In this document: in pieces, positions 5,915-5,988 of the stretch
Layout: each line of letters begins with the position of its first letter
How positions within the stretch are numbered: the stretch's first letter is position 1
DNA from: an uncultured Porphyromonadaceae bacterium
Lineage (GTDB): Bacteria; Bacteroidota; Bacteroidia; Bacteroidales; Muribaculaceae
Length of the DNA: 5,988 nt
Direction of reading: 5' to 3'
Assembly: GCA_947174735.1 (NCBI GenBank)
Contig: CAMWKC010000141.1
Location: 1 to 5,988, forward strand
Translations under genes and position numbers: made by a program
The notes under the pieces: model-generated
What the model was told of the DNA's origin: nothing
Database searches by the model: none
Seen by the model: the letters and a program-made list of their open reading frames with translations, nothing else

Positions 5915-5961
5915 GCCACGGCAGGCATGGAGCGCGTAGATAGCGCCATGTCTGCCGTGGC
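5915..5961 (-). terminator. Long inverted repeat upstream of xerC, likely terminator of the preceding gene
   Basis: Bases 5915-5930 and 5946-5961 are reverse complements over 16 positions with one mismatch (G opposite T on the plus strand, C opposite A on the minus strand). An inner CGC/GCG step narrows the loop to 7 nt. On the minus strand it is followed by TTCATGCTTTATTC, a moderately T-rich run; on the plus strand it is followed by G-rich sequence. A minus-strand terminator for a gene beyond the right edge is therefore the best reading. In Bacteroides I remember rpsU upstream of xerC, but nothing of that gene is visible here. It could also be a dispersed palindromic repeat. Confidence 0.6.
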
Positions 5962-5988
5962 ATGGGAACGGGGAGATGACAGTATGTC

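Noticed and set aside
5874..5963. Longer xerC reading frame beginning at 5963
   Set aside because: The extra residues are rich in Trp, Pro and Arg and unlike Xer N-termini. They arise from translating the inverted repeat.
5874..5988. dif-like Xer site or mobile-element boundary near xerC
   Set aside because: I see no A/T-rich 28-bp dif-like core, target duplications or transposase remnants. The only structure is the hairpin already described.

Overview
The window reads as a stretch of Bacteroidales chromosome, possibly a gut lineage near Bacteroides or Muribaculaceae. The reasons are a DUF4421 outer-membrane-type protein, a match to the Bacteroidetes promoter consensus TAnnTTTG upstream of hpf, no visible Shine-Dalgarno sequences, and a tyrosine recombinase next to hpf as I remember it from Bacteroides. 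The species cannot be fixed from this sequence. All seven supported genes lie on the minus strand, so the order of transcription runs from high to low coordinates.

Right part (about 4460-5988): a long imperfect inverted repeat (5915-5961) looks like the terminator of an unseen upstream gene. It is followed by xerC (4917-5873), a complete XerC/D-type recombinase with all six catalytic residues. Next comes hpf (4460-4750), a short-form ribosome hibernation factor with its own likely promoter (4857-4864) and a structured leader of about 100 nt. In the Bacteroides genomes I remember, hpf is followed by a tRNA cluster and tuf. Here it is followed by two hairpins and then sugar-nucleotide genes.

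Middle part (2801-4349): an FdtA/QdtA-type dTDP-sugar 3,4-ketoisomerase overlaps a DegT/DnrJ/EryC1/StrS aminotransferase. Together they should convert dTDP-4-keto-6-deoxyglucose to a dTDP-3-amino-3,6-dideoxyhexose for a surface glycan. The rest of that pathway (RmlA, RmlB, acyltransferase, glycosyltransferases) is not in the window.

Left part (27-2779): mltG encodes an inner-membrane endolytic transglycosylase, followed by a small DUF2007 protein and a DUF4421 predicted outer-membrane beta-barrel protein. From the fdtA-like gene through the DUF4421 gene the spacings are an overlap, then 21, 39 and 62 nt. This suggests one cell-envelope transcription unit downstream of the hpf terminator region.

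The genes are mostly familiar families, and I see no convincing new defence system, mobile element or CRISPR array. The points most worth following are the isolated ketoisomerase/aminotransferase pair, an unusual residue in its isomerase, the hairpins around hpf, and the uncharacterised DUF2007/DUF4421 pair beside mltG.
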